Below, in pieces: positions 15,707 to 22,703 of a DNA stretch of 22,703 bases. The stretch is from NCBI GenBank assembly GCA_023416335.1, contig JAEZHY010000064.1, positions 1-22,703 of the forward strand, read 5' to 3'. Each line of letters starts with the position of its first letter. Position 1 is the first letter of the stretch. The position numbers were made by a program, and so were the translations under genes. The DNA is from Pseudomonadota bacterium (GTDB lineage: Bacteria; Desulfobacterota; Syntrophobacteria; Syntrophobacterales; Syntrophobacteraceae). The notes beneath the pieces were generated by a model. It did not search any database, was not told the origin of the DNA, and saw only the letters and a program-made list of their open reading frames with translations.

Positions 15707-15919
15707 GCCCCCTCGGGCTGTTGCTTCGATTAATTGTGAATTCAATCTTACCGCCACAGCCTGCTGGAGCATGCGGCGAGGGCGATTTAGAGAACAGTGT
15801 CCGGTACCGAGAAATTGAGCAGTGGACTGAAGGGGCGGGCTGTATTTCGTTGTCCTGTTTCCGGTGTGGTCGCGAAGCTGTTTTGCTCTGAGGTTCTTTA
15901 ACCCCATTTACCCATCTCC

Positions 15920-15958
15920 TTTGGGTCATTCCGGCAGGGCTTTTGAGCCGGAATCCGC
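15920..15958 (+). repeat. Repeat family G, copy 1 (ATTCCGGC hairpin)
   Basis: ATTCCGGC (15928-15935) and GCCGGAAT (15947-15954) form a perfect stem with an 11-base loop, preceded by GTC and followed by CC. A related hairpin is at 19777-19811. The rest of 15707-16087 shows no gene. Near its end, AT-rich sequence upstream of 16088 could hold a weak promoter (TTGCGA at 16031, AATAAT at 16056, spacer 19). Confidence 0.55.
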
Positions 15959-16087
15959 AGGGTACTCAGTTCCGAAGATTTTAAACAAACAGGGCAATTT
16001 TTCTTTGTACTTTTGCCGACTTTACCGGACTTGCGAATTCGTAAAATCCGTTTTGAATAATTCCATCATTCCTGTACAAAGAAAAGA

Positions 16088-17908
16088 ATGAAAGCAAACA
16101 GCCCGAGAAGACGCGTGAAAACAGGACGCAGTCGGCACCGATGCCCGGACACTCGGAACAAATCGGGGCCGGCCTTCGTTTCGAGTGCGAGTCTTCGCAT
16201 CTTCCGGGGTTGCAACGGGGTCCCGGCGCCGATCTCCCATGCGAACATCCTGTTGCGGAAACTGAGGGGGAAGCGAGGAGTAGATAAGGGAAAATCGGTT
16301 GTGGACTCGCCGGCATGGGAGGAGTTGCGCAAGAAGGCCGAAGACCTCCTCAAGATAGGCGGTTCTCCCCGGATCTCCAGCATGGGTTCCGACGCCCTGG
16401 CCCTCATTCATGAAGCGGAGGTCTACCAGGTTGAACTGGAACTTCAGAGCGAGGACCTGCGCAAAGCGAAACAGGAACTCGAAGTGTCGCTTCGGCGGTA
16501 TACCGACCTCTACCATGATGCCCCAGTCGCATACATCACCCTGAATCAGAAAGGCCTGATAGTCCAGGTCAACCGGGAAGCCTCGGACATGTTGAAAATC
16601 CCTCCCCGCCGCATGGTGGCGCTGGCTATGTCCGAACTGATCCATCCGGAGGACCGGGATGCCTACTTTCGGCTCTTCCAGGGATTATTTGAACAGGGAA
16701 CCGGCAAGAAAAGAGGCTGCGAATTAAGACTCCTTCCCGCCGGGCGGGACCTTCCCGCTTACGCAGAAATGGCGCCAATCTATGATGAGAAAAAGCTCGC
16801 AGGCTGGAATATTGCCCTGATAGACCTGACGCCGCTCAGGAGCGCGGAGGAAGCCCTGCGGCTGAGCGAGGAGAAATATCGCAGCGTTTTCCATGCCGCT
16901 AAAGACGCGCTTATAATAGTGGATCGCGTCACCGGGAACATTCTGGACGTGAATTCCTCTGCCTGCAGATTATACGGATTCGGTCGAGAGGAATTTCTGC
17001 AGCTTCGAGAGCAAGACATCCTTGCGGAGCACGGTCTGCCCGGTTCCGTTCACAGCGCTTCCGACACCCGCCTCGGAAATCATCGTAAGAGCGACGGCAC
17101 GGTTTTCCCCGTGGAAATTGCCGTCAGCAGCCATTGGCAGGGCAACAAGCCGGTTTCGACCCTTTCCGTGCGGGACATTACCCAGCGGAAAAAGGCCGAG
17201 GATGCCCTGGAATCGGCGTACCGGGAACTGGAGGAATCCGAAGGGCGACTAAAATATCTCTCTTCAAGGCTCCTCTCCATACAGGAGGAGGAGCGAAAAC
17301 GAATCGCCATGGAACTCCACGACAGCATAGGCCAGTCACTCGCAGCCATGAAATTCGGCATCGAGCACGCCCTCGATACAGCCGACCGCACGGATCCGGA
17401 TTCAGTCTACCGGATACTCGAAAGAACCATCCCGCACATTCAGAAGACAATGGAAGAGGTCCGGGCAATCTATACGGGATTGAGGCCTTCCATGCTGGAC
17501 GACCTGGGAATTCCGGCAACAATTCGCTGGTTTTGCCGGGAATTCCAGAAAACCTACCCCAGGATCCATATAGACCTGGAGATCGTACTGGAAGAGGACG
17601 CAATTCCGGAGAATCTCAAGATAGTCGTCTTTAGGATTGTGCAGGAAGCTCTGAACAATATCGCCAAACATAGCGGGGCTGAGCTTGCAAGCATCTCGCT
17701 GTTGAAGGATGGCGATTTCTTCCGGCTGTCGGTACGGGATAATGGAAAGGGATTCGACCTGGAGACCGCAACAGACAGGGAAGTTGAAACGAAAGGGATG
17801 GGACTTGCCGGCATGCGGGAGCGTACAGAACTCTCGGGAGGATCGTTTTCGATCAGGTCTGCACCTGGACAGGGGACCTGCATCCAGGCAAAGTGGGGCC
17901 TTGATTAA
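16088..17908 (+). CDS. PAS-PAS sensor histidine kinase (HisKA_3, NarX/DegS-like)
   Basis: Up to 606 residues, with no clear membrane segment, so probably cytoplasmic. Domains: a helical segment about 75-130 (LIHEAEVYQVELELQSEDL), PAS about 135-245, a second PAS about 262-372 (SVFHAAKDALIIVD), a HisKA_3 dimerisation domain with the phospho-acceptor His in AMELHDSIGQSLAAMK (near residue 411), and a HATPase with N-box EALNNIAKHSG, DNGKGFD and GMGLAGMRER. Kinases of this class normally phosphorylate NarL-type response regulators, but none is adjacent. The start is uncertain: ATG 16088 lacks a good ribosome binding site and the first 70 residues are basic and non-conserved, whereas GTG 16301 has AAGGGA nine bases upstream and gives a 535-residue product beginning near the conserved helix. 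The gene ends in a four-base overlap with the convergent CheB gene. Confidence 0.9.
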   Translation: MKANSPRRRVKTGRSRHRCPDTRNKSGPAFVSSASLRIFRGCNGVPAPISHANILLRKLRGKRGVDKGKSVVDSPAWEELRKKAEDLLKIGGSPRISSMGSDALALIHEAEVYQVELELQSEDLRKAKQELEVSLRRYTDLYHDAPVAYITLNQKGLIVQVNREASDMLKIPPRRMVALAMSELIHPEDRDAYFRLFQGLFEQGTGKKRGCELRLLPAGRDLPAYAEMAPIYDEKKLAGWNIALIDLTPLRSAEEALRLSEEKYRSVFHAAKDALIIVDRVTGNILDVNSSACRLYGFGREEFLQLREQDILAEHGLPGSVHSASDTRLGNHRKSDGTVFPVEIAVSSHWQGNKPVSTLSVRDITQRKKAEDALESAYRELEESEGRLKYLSSRLLSIQEEERKRIAMELHDSIGQSLAAMKFGIEHALDTADRTDPDSVYRILERTIPHIQKTMEEVRAIYTGLRPSMLDDLGIPATIRWFCREFQKTYPRIHIDLEIVLEEDAIPENLKIVVFRIVQEALNNIAKHSGAELASISLLKDGDFFRLSVRDNGKGFDLETATDREVETKGMGLAGMRERTELSGGSFSIRSAPGQGTCIQAKWGLD

Positions 17909-18900
17909 TCGGTTCTGTCCGTCTCCGGTCCGTATTTTCTCACGATGAGTTCGCGAATGAGGCCGGCGTCCCGGCTTGCTTTGCCGGCCTGTTGCCGAAA
18001 ATGTTCCGCTGATTTGGTATTTCCCAAAAAATTCATCCTTGCGGCAAGCTTCTTTTCGATCTGCTCTTTTTCTTCCAGTACCCGAACCGCATTCCAAAGT
18101 GCGGCCTCAACCGTAGTCGAAAGCCCCGACTCCAGGTAATCGACCGAGAAGCCGTGTCCTACACGGCACCTGAAAGTGGCCGAATCCCCGTTAATTTCCT
18201 CCCACAGGACTCCGCCGCATTCGGGACAGGTAAACCCGGTGGGCATTCCGGATTGGACCTTCTCCTGAAGGTCGGCCCCCGTCAGTTCCAGGATGTCCCT
18301 CTCATTGTATTTGCCCGGATTGTTGCCGCTCAACGCCACCAACTGCTCCGACTCGACACGGGAGACAAGAAACGGCCCGATCTCGTTTATTGACAAAATG
18401 TAATCGACCATGCCGCTCTCTACGGCACTTGCCGGCATGCCTTTAAACGCGGCCTCTGCGGGGTCCTGGACCACTGTAGTGCCGCCTTTCTTTTTGACAA
18501 CTCTCAAACCCGCCGTGCCGTCGTCCAGATTTCCCGAAAGGATCACACCTATCACCTGCCTGCCGTAAGCCCGGGCAGCAGTTCGAAATAGAGGATCCAC
18601 CGCCGGACGCGAGTTGTTCTCATACGGGCCCGAGACGATCCTCACAAGATGAGGCTTGACGAGCATGTGATGATTTGGAGGAGCAACATAGATGGCTTTC
18701 GGTCTAATCAAATCGCCGTCTTTTGGATGAACGGCAGGCAGATTGCCCCATTTCGAAAGTAGATCCGGAAGGACGCTGACTCCCTGGGCAGGGATATGGA
18801 TCACGATGAAGACCGCAGCCTCTAAATCTTCCGGGAAAGCTTCGACTACCTTCCTGCATGCCTCCAATCCACCGGCAGACGCCCCTATCACAATAATCAT
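17905..18900 (-). CDS. CheB-type protein-glutamate methylesterase with a Cys/His tail
   Basis: A 331-residue protein. Residues 1-180 are a CheB catalytic domain without the usual receiver domain: Ser8 in GASAGG, His35 in VIHIP, Asp127 in LSGNLDDG, and the late motifs GLRVVKKKGG, FKGMPASAV and GMVDYIL. Residues 221-250 carry CPECGG and FRCRVGHGF, giving Cys225, Cys228, Cys245 and His249, a probable zinc-ribbon-like metal site. A helical tail follows. Without a receiver the esterase is not switched by simple phosphorylation. I used ATG 18900 because it begins directly with the conserved strand and has GGAG nine bases upstream. The frame extends to 19050, but those 50 residues look unrelated. 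It overlaps the kinase gene tail to tail by four bases. Confidence 0.9.
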   Translation of the reverse strand: MIIVIGASAGGLEACRKVVEAFPEDLEAAVFIVIHIPAQGVSVLPDLLSKWGNLPAVHPKDGDLIRPKAIYVAPPNHHMLVKPHLVRIVSGPYENNSRPAVDPLFRTAARAYGRQVIGVILSGNLDDGTAGLRVVKKKGGTTVVQDPAEAAFKGMPASAVESGMVDYILSINEIGPFLVSRVESEQLVALSGNNPGKYNERDILELTGADLQEKVQSGMPTGFTCPECGGVLWEEINGDSATFRCRVGHGFSVDYLESGLSTTVEAALWNAVRVLEEKEQIEKKLAARMNFLGNTKSAEHFRQQAGKASRDAGLIRELIVRKYGPETDRTD

Positions 18901-19203
18901 TTTTGGCAACTCCAATAATCTTCTTCCTTCTGAAGCCGGCGGGCGATTCAGACCGGGCAAACCGGCGTTCGGATCCGACCGTAACAACTTAAAGGTCTCC
19001 GGAACCCGGCAATATAGCCGAATTTTCAAATAACCGGATCTTCCATCCATTCTCTAGAGTAAAGGTCAGGATGGGGACAGATAATGTCAATGGTCAAAAT
19101 TGTTTTAAGTACAACAGGTTAGTGGGGAAATGACGGAATCTATAGATCCGGGGAAATACTTGGGGCAGCAAAGCCGCAACCAAAATGCAAAAACGAAAAC
19201 CTT
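18901..19203. other. Intergenic stretch with no recognised gene
   Basis: No convincing frame, RNA gene or clean promoter was seen. A short stretch near 19066-19090 (AGGATGGGGACAG) is of a style often seen beside REP-associated tyrosine transposases, but no transposase is present, so this is only a possible remnant. Confidence 0.3.
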
Positions 19204-19434
19204 AACCACGAAATTCACGAAAATCACGAAAGAAAACAATGAGATAAGGATAAGGCCGTAGGATGGGTGAAGCGGAGAGACTGTGTCGTGTTGGCGATGA
19301 AAACCAGCCCAAACCCGGTCGGTTACGACACAGTCTCGGAGCGTAACCCATCGTTTTGGGGTGAGCGATACGAGTACGAAACACACGAAAGCGCCGTTCA
19401 GTTCCCCTCGGCTCAAAGTGCACCTAAGAGGTTT
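19204..19434 (+). repeat. Repeat family D, copy 1 (left arm of a large inverted repeat)
   Basis: About 230 bases that recur as a reverse complement at 22469-22700. It opens with tandem CACGAAA-type units, then GTAGGATGGGT at 19258. The 13-base GAGACTGTGTCGT (19277-19289) pairs perfectly with ACGACACAGTCTC (19325-19337), and the outer GATGGGT pairs with ACCCATC, giving a large cruciform-capable structure. The tail CTCGGCTCAAAGTGCACC is also shared with the far copy. Confidence 0.85.
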
Positions 19435-19502
19435 ATGTCAAAGGACTTACAGAACCGGCAACATGAAGATCTTGCTCAAAAAACAATAAAATGCCTGATA
19501 GT

Positions 19503-19688
19503 AGCACGAAAATCACGAAAGAAAACAACGAGATAAGGATAAGGCCGCAGGATGGGTGAAGCGGAGAGACTGTGTCGTGTTGTCAACGAAAACCAGCCCT
19601 GCCCCGGTCGGTTAAGACACGGTCTCGGAGCGCAACCCATCGTTTATTGATGAGCCGGAGATCCGAAATTCACGAAAGTGCCGTTCAG
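19503..19688 (+). repeat. Repeat family D, copy 2 (direct, diverged)
   Basis: A direct repeat of 19204-19400 with the same CACGAAA units, GAGACTGTGTCGT, and the outer GATGGGT and ACCCATC. The internal partner arm has drifted (AAGACACGGTCTC) and the segment after the right end is shortened. Confidence 0.75.
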
Positions 19689-19689
19689 C

Positions 19690-19730
19690 GAGGTAGGTGG
19701 GCATCACAACACTTCATCGTGCCCACCGCC
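19690..19730 (+). repeat. Family B-like hairpin
   Basis: GGTGGGCA (19696-19703) pairs with TGCCCACC (19720-19727) over a 16-base loop. The arms are those of family B, but the GTAGGG end is altered to GAGGTA. Confidence 0.5.
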
Positions 19731-19776
19731 CTTTTCTTTCTCGTTAAAACCGCATCCGGGGATGAGGCGGCCCTGC

Positions 19777-19886
19777 TGGATCCCGGCTTAAAAGCACTGC
19801 CGGGATGACGGATTGGGGGCTCCGTCGTAAAATGCCCGGGAACCGGAAACGCCCGGAAACCAGGTCCGTCTTCATTTGGGCAACAG
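19777..19886 (+). repeat. Repeat families G (copy 2) and E (copy 2), overlapping
   Basis: ATCCCGGC (19780-19787) with GCCGGGAT (19799-19806) makes a family G hairpin. The right arm runs directly into the second family E copy (19797-19886), which matches 15403-15479 apart from a 12 to 13 base internal duplication. From 19887 to 20012 nothing is recognised. Confidence 0.65.
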
Positions 19887-20012
19887 CCCCGGAACTTTGG
19901 GAAGCAGCAAGGAATGAGGGTGCATGAATTGTTGATTCTTATATGATGTCTCTCTTAGGAGAGGTAGACAACGCGGCAAAATGTAACCCACCTGGCCATC
20001 CGGCCGGGCACA

Positions 20013-20040
20013 TGCGGCACGGTCGAAAAACCGTGCCGCA
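20013..20040. repeat. Perfect 11-base stem hairpin
   Basis: TGCGGCACGGT, a six-base A-rich loop and ACCGTGCCGCA. It lies about 275 bases beyond the stop of the DUF4034-like gene, so it could serve as its distal 3'-end structure, but no T-run is present on either strand. The remaining 20041-20314 contains a small GCCCG, ACTT, CGGGC hairpin near 20118 and no gene. Confidence 0.5.
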
Positions 20041-20314
20041 ACGGCGCAAGAGTGCCCGTACTCTCTCCGGCAGACGGGAGGGTGGTCACGGCGGTGCCTA
20101 CCCCACTGTGCCCCCTGCCCGACTTCGGGCGCCTGAGAAGCAATCCGAATCCAGGCTCGCGATCAAATGCTCACTATTTTTTTGCAGTCGCGGACGCGCT
20201 TCATTATGTAGCCCTTTGCGCTGCAGGACCGGATAATATGCATCCGGGCCACCCGCCAATCAGGCGGACAGAAGTAAACCGCCGCCCACCATTTTTCCGG
20301 TTGGATGCCGTGCA

Positions 20315-22075
20315 TCATATGCCCTGGGACTCCAGCCACTGCCGGTATTTTGCCAGTTGGTCGCCCAGTTCCCTGTCCTCGGGCTTGAGAGCGGCCGCTT
20401 TCGTCAGGGCGGCTTCCGCTTCCCGGAGCAGGGAAGGCTCCTTTTTGGAGGACCCCATTTCCCAGTATGCCGTGGCAAGCGCATAATAAGCGTCCGAGGT
20501 CTGATCGTATCTCAGGGATGCCGTTATGTAATCCAGGGCGGCAGCGGGGTTCTTCTTGTCCAGGATCAGTTCCTCTCCTCTTTTGTACCAGGCGAATGCA
20601 CGACATCGGTTATACTCCTCCAGGCTCGACCACCTCGCATCGTACATCCAGCGGTCGCCGATGACTTCGAACTGCTCGAAGGCAACATCGAATCTCCTCG
20701 CCGCGTATGCGTAATAAGCATAGATGTATCTGCCCCGGATCTCCTGGGGGTACCTTTCCAAAAGGTCCTCGTATGCTTTGGAGACCTTTCGCCAGACTTC
20801 ATCAACCCTCAGGGCCTTTTCGCCCTTTTTCACACCCGGCAAATCCGAATAAGCCTCCCCGGGCAGCAGCGCCAGATATGGGTTCATCTCAAGAGATTTC
20901 AGGCTCTGCTCCAGGAATTCAAGCATCGACTCTTCGGTCCCATGCCATTTCGGTTTCAGATATTCGAGTTTGTGGCGATGCGCGCCGTAGTGCGCGGGAC
21001 AAGCCGCAACGGCATTCCTGAAATATTTCTCCATCTCACTTTCGGGGTAACTCAATCCCCTTGCCGTCACAAGCATGAAAGCCGAAGAATTGGGGTCGTT
21101 CGGATTGAGTTTATAAGCGTGCTCCAGGTCGTCGGAAGCTGCGACGAGACGGTCCTCGAAACCCGCCCACGCATCCTGCGGCACATTCCCTGCCCACCCG
21201 CTTCCCCGGATCTGCCACGCGCGGTGGATGCGGTAATTTCCCCTGACAAGCCAGGGAATATGGGATTTCGGATTCCGCGAGCACCATTCGTTCAACACTT
21301 CTTCCATCTTTTCCGGGCTTTCGGCCTCCCCGCCCAGGGTGCCGTAAAGTATGAAGAGTTCGTACATTTTGGCCGGATCGGACTTCGCATCCAATAGTGA
21401 GGAGATGTGCCGCTCTACGGCCTCGAAATCCCTGTCCCTGTAAAGGGCGGCAGTCCACCGGGTATACCCATCCACGACTGCGTACTGTATGCCCTTGATT
21501 TCCAGGCGATCCCCCGCATGCGCGAAATATCCATCGACAGGGGGAAGAGGCTTTTGCACGGCCGGACTTTGGGTCGCAGCCGTTTTGACTGCCCCGGTTT
21601 GCGGATCCAGGTGTGGGATTATCCGGTACTCGAAAAGTCCGGCCACAATAACCAGGGGTGCGCAGAGCAGGAAGAGCAGAACCATCATCAGGCCCTTCCT
21701 CCGCCTCGAGTGTGCGGCCCCCACCTTTTCATCCGTGGGGGAAGCCGGTTGCCCTCCATCGGAAGCAGCCGTTCGGGACGGCGTATCGAAGAAAAGAGGA
21801 TCTGAAATCCATTGCTCGCCCCGCTGCAATGTCGGGGCCGCAGGTTCGGGAACGAAGCGAACCCGAACTCCGAGCTTTTCAAGATGGGCGGTCACAAGTT
21901 TGCCCTGTTCGGGTGAAATATGCACCCTGATCGACACGGGAAAGGACGAAAGCAATTTTGCGAGAGTGTCCGAACCGGATCCTTTCAGGACGCGGCTCAA
22001 AACAAGGTTCACCTTCTTCCCTGTATTCTCGTCCGGGACAGATTCGATTACGAGTTGACCCTTTATCGCCGCCAT
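20315..22075 (-). CDS. Membrane-anchored DUF4034/TPR-like protein of unknown function
   Basis: A 586-residue protein with one transmembrane helix (about 128-150) preceded by SRRRKG. The N-terminal cytoplasmic part (1-75) is a small alpha/beta unit, including LAKLLSSFPVSIRVHISPEQ, that reminds me weakly of ribosomal L7/L12-like domains. The large extracytoplasmic part is helical and contains features I associate with DUF4034 (RGSGWAGNVPQDAWAGFEDRL, DLEHAYKLNPNDPNS, HRHKLEYLKPKWHGTEESML) and TPR-like repeats toward the end (LDYITASLRYDQTSDAYYALATAYWEMG). It probably acts as an envelope scaffold. ATG 22075 has AAGGAG four bases upstream, while the frame extends to 22132 without a site. It is bracketed by the family D inverted repeat and has its own promoter. 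Confidence 0.85.
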   Translation of the reverse strand: MAAIKGQLVIESVPDENTGKKVNLVLSRVLKGSGSDTLAKLLSSFPVSIRVHISPEQGKLVTAHLEKLGVRVRFVPEPAAPTLQRGEQWISDPLFFDTPSRTAASDGGQPASPTDEKVGAAHSRRRKGLMMVLLFLLCAPLVIVAGLFEYRIIPHLDPQTGAVKTAATQSPAVQKPLPPVDGYFAHAGDRLEIKGIQYAVVDGYTRWTAALYRDRDFEAVERHISSLLDAKSDPAKMYELFILYGTLGGEAESPEKMEEVLNEWCSRNPKSHIPWLVRGNYRIHRAWQIRGSGWAGNVPQDAWAGFEDRLVAASDDLEHAYKLNPNDPNSSAFMLVTARGLSYPESEMEKYFRNAVAACPAHYGAHRHKLEYLKPKWHGTEESMLEFLEQSLKSLEMNPYLALLPGEAYSDLPGVKKGEKALRVDEVWRKVSKAYEDLLERYPQEIRGRYIYAYYAYAARRFDVAFEQFEVIGDRWMYDARWSSLEEYNRCRAFAWYKRGEELILDKKNPAAALDYITASLRYDQTSDAYYALATAYWEMGSSKKEPSLLREAEAALTKAAALKPEDRELGDQLAKYRQWLESQGI

Positions 22076-22301
22076 TGGTTCTCCTTCGCTCAACGGTCCC
22101 GGAATGCCCGCGTCAACGACTCGTTTCACCACCCTCTCCCGAATTTGTACGCGTGCATTTCCCGGAAGCTCCGGAACATGATGCGATCAAGAGCAAAAGT
22201 GATGCCCGGCCGACCGTCTAAATAAATGTTCGCGGGATAAAAAGACGGAAGTCGTTGAACACTGGTTTTGCGGGGAGGTAAGAGAATAATTCCTGTAGAG
22301 T

Positions 22302-22331
22302 ATTAAAGTGCCTTACGGCTCGGACTGACAA
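22302..22331 (-). promoter_or_regulatory. Sigma-70-type promoter for the DUF4034-like gene
   Basis: On the minus strand TTGTCA (22331-22326) and TTTAAT (22307-22302) are separated by 18 bases, each box five of six to consensus. The predicted start near 22295 gives a leader of about 220 bases. Confidence 0.5.
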
Positions 22332-22332
22332 A

Positions 22333-22378
22333 TATTGGCACTTATTGGTGACGAAAATTGGCAGACATCCATGCCAAT
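22333..22378 (-). promoter_or_regulatory. Operator-like cluster of TTGGCA half-sites
   Basis: ATTGGCA (22357-22363) and TGCCAAT (22372-22378) form a perfect seven-base dyad with an eight-base spacer. A third half-site, ATTGGCA, lies at 22333-22339. The cluster begins just upstream of the -35 of the minus-strand promoter, the usual place for an activator. The regulator is not identified. The rest of 22076-22468 shows no gene. Confidence 0.45.
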
Positions 22379-22468
22379 CGCCTCGAGTTTGTGGACGCCT
22401 AAACCCGCCGGAGCTTGAAGACCGGCGGAAGATTTCCATGCCTGCGGTTCTGTAAATCGTTTGTCATC

Positions 22469-22700
22469 AACCTCTTAGGTGCACTTTAAGCCGAGGGGAA
22501 CTGAACGGCACTTTCGTGTGTTTCGTACTCGTATCGCTCGTCCTAAAACGATGGGTTACGCTCCGAGACCGTGTCATAACTGACCGGGTTTAGGCTGGTT
22601 TTCATCGCCAACACGACACAGTCTCTCCGCTTCACCCATCCTACGGCTTTATCCTTATCTCGTTGTTTTCTTTCGTGATTTTCGTGCCTTTCGTGGTTGC
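22469..22700 (-). repeat. Repeat family D, copy 3 (right arm of a large inverted repeat)
   Basis: Reverse complement of 19204-19434 with few differences, including the CACGAAA units, GTAGGATGGGT, the GAGACTGTGTCGT arm and the GGTGCACTTT tail. It runs to within a few bases of the window end, so its outer limit cannot be judged. Confidence 0.85.
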
Positions 22701-22703
22701 AAG

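Noticed and set aside
15395..15929. Minus-strand frames with KKRWVPAPLPPILRP-like sequence (also at 4980-5747)
   Set aside because: These are translations of repeat family A and its flanks. The similarity reflects shared DNA repeats, not a protein family.
19204..19688. The two direct family D copies considered as a CRISPR array
   Set aside because: The repeats are about 200 bases, diverged and only two in tandem, with no regular short spacers and no cas genes.
22218..22439. A 73-residue minus-strand frame upstream of the DUF4034-like gene
   Set aside because: No ribosome binding site or family is seen, and it covers the promoter and operator-like sites of the real gene.

Overview
The window is a stretch of a Gram-negative bacterial chromosome with roughly mid-50s GC (estimated by eye). 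An outer-membrane protease, a parvulin-type envelope chaperone, a lipoprotein and a periplasmic c-type cytochrome show a two-membrane envelope. The mix of HDOD, CheB/CheR fusion, DUF4301-like and DUF4034-like genes with many short palindromic repeats is reminiscent of Desulfobacterota (old Deltaproteobacteria). That placement is an inference, since no rRNA or other phylogenetic marker is present.

Layout. At 1-370 there are repeats. At 430-2671 a secreted metallo-beta-lactamase-fold hydrolase and an MFS exporter are divergently arranged. At 2720-4769 a minus-strand cluster holds a small lipoprotein, a type III polyketide synthase and an isoprenylcysteine-methyltransferase-like enzyme. The last two overlap by four bases, as expected of an alkylpyrone or phenolic-lipid pathway. 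At 5079-5411 lies a small monohaem cytochrome c. The stretch 5412-6353 is a repeat field. At 6354-8747 are an omptin-family outer-membrane protease and a membrane-anchored parvulin isomerase, the latter preceded by a promoter and terminator-like leader. At 8944-10554 lies a DUF4301-like protein.

The second half is a signalling region: an HDOD protein (11107-12006) behind a sigma-28-like promoter, a CheB/CheR/coiled-coil/PAS fusion (12354-15122) behind tandem extended -10 boxes, a PAS-PAS histidine kinase of the HisKA_3 type (16088-17908), and a convergent CheB-type methylesterase with a Cys/His tail (17905-18900). No chemoreceptor, CheA, CheW or response regulator is present, so these act on partners encoded elsewhere. 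The window ends with a membrane-anchored DUF4034/TPR-like protein (20315-22075) bracketed by a roughly 230-base inverted repeat.

The most striking non-coding content is several families of short, hairpin-rich, MITE/REP-like repeats that fill nearly every long intergenic gap. No transposase gene was found. The families, named here for convenience, are A (about 200-260 bp, three copies), B (GTAGGGTGGG ends), C (GGTTCCCAAGG palindrome), D (about 230 bp, three copies), E (about 80 bp, two copies), F (CCGGCGGAAG plus CACTGTTCAC units) and G (ATTCCGGC or ATCCCGGC hairpins). The best candidates for new biology are the isomerase leader, the promoter of the HDOD gene, the operator-like half-sites of the DUF4034 gene, and the repeat-bracketed gene units.
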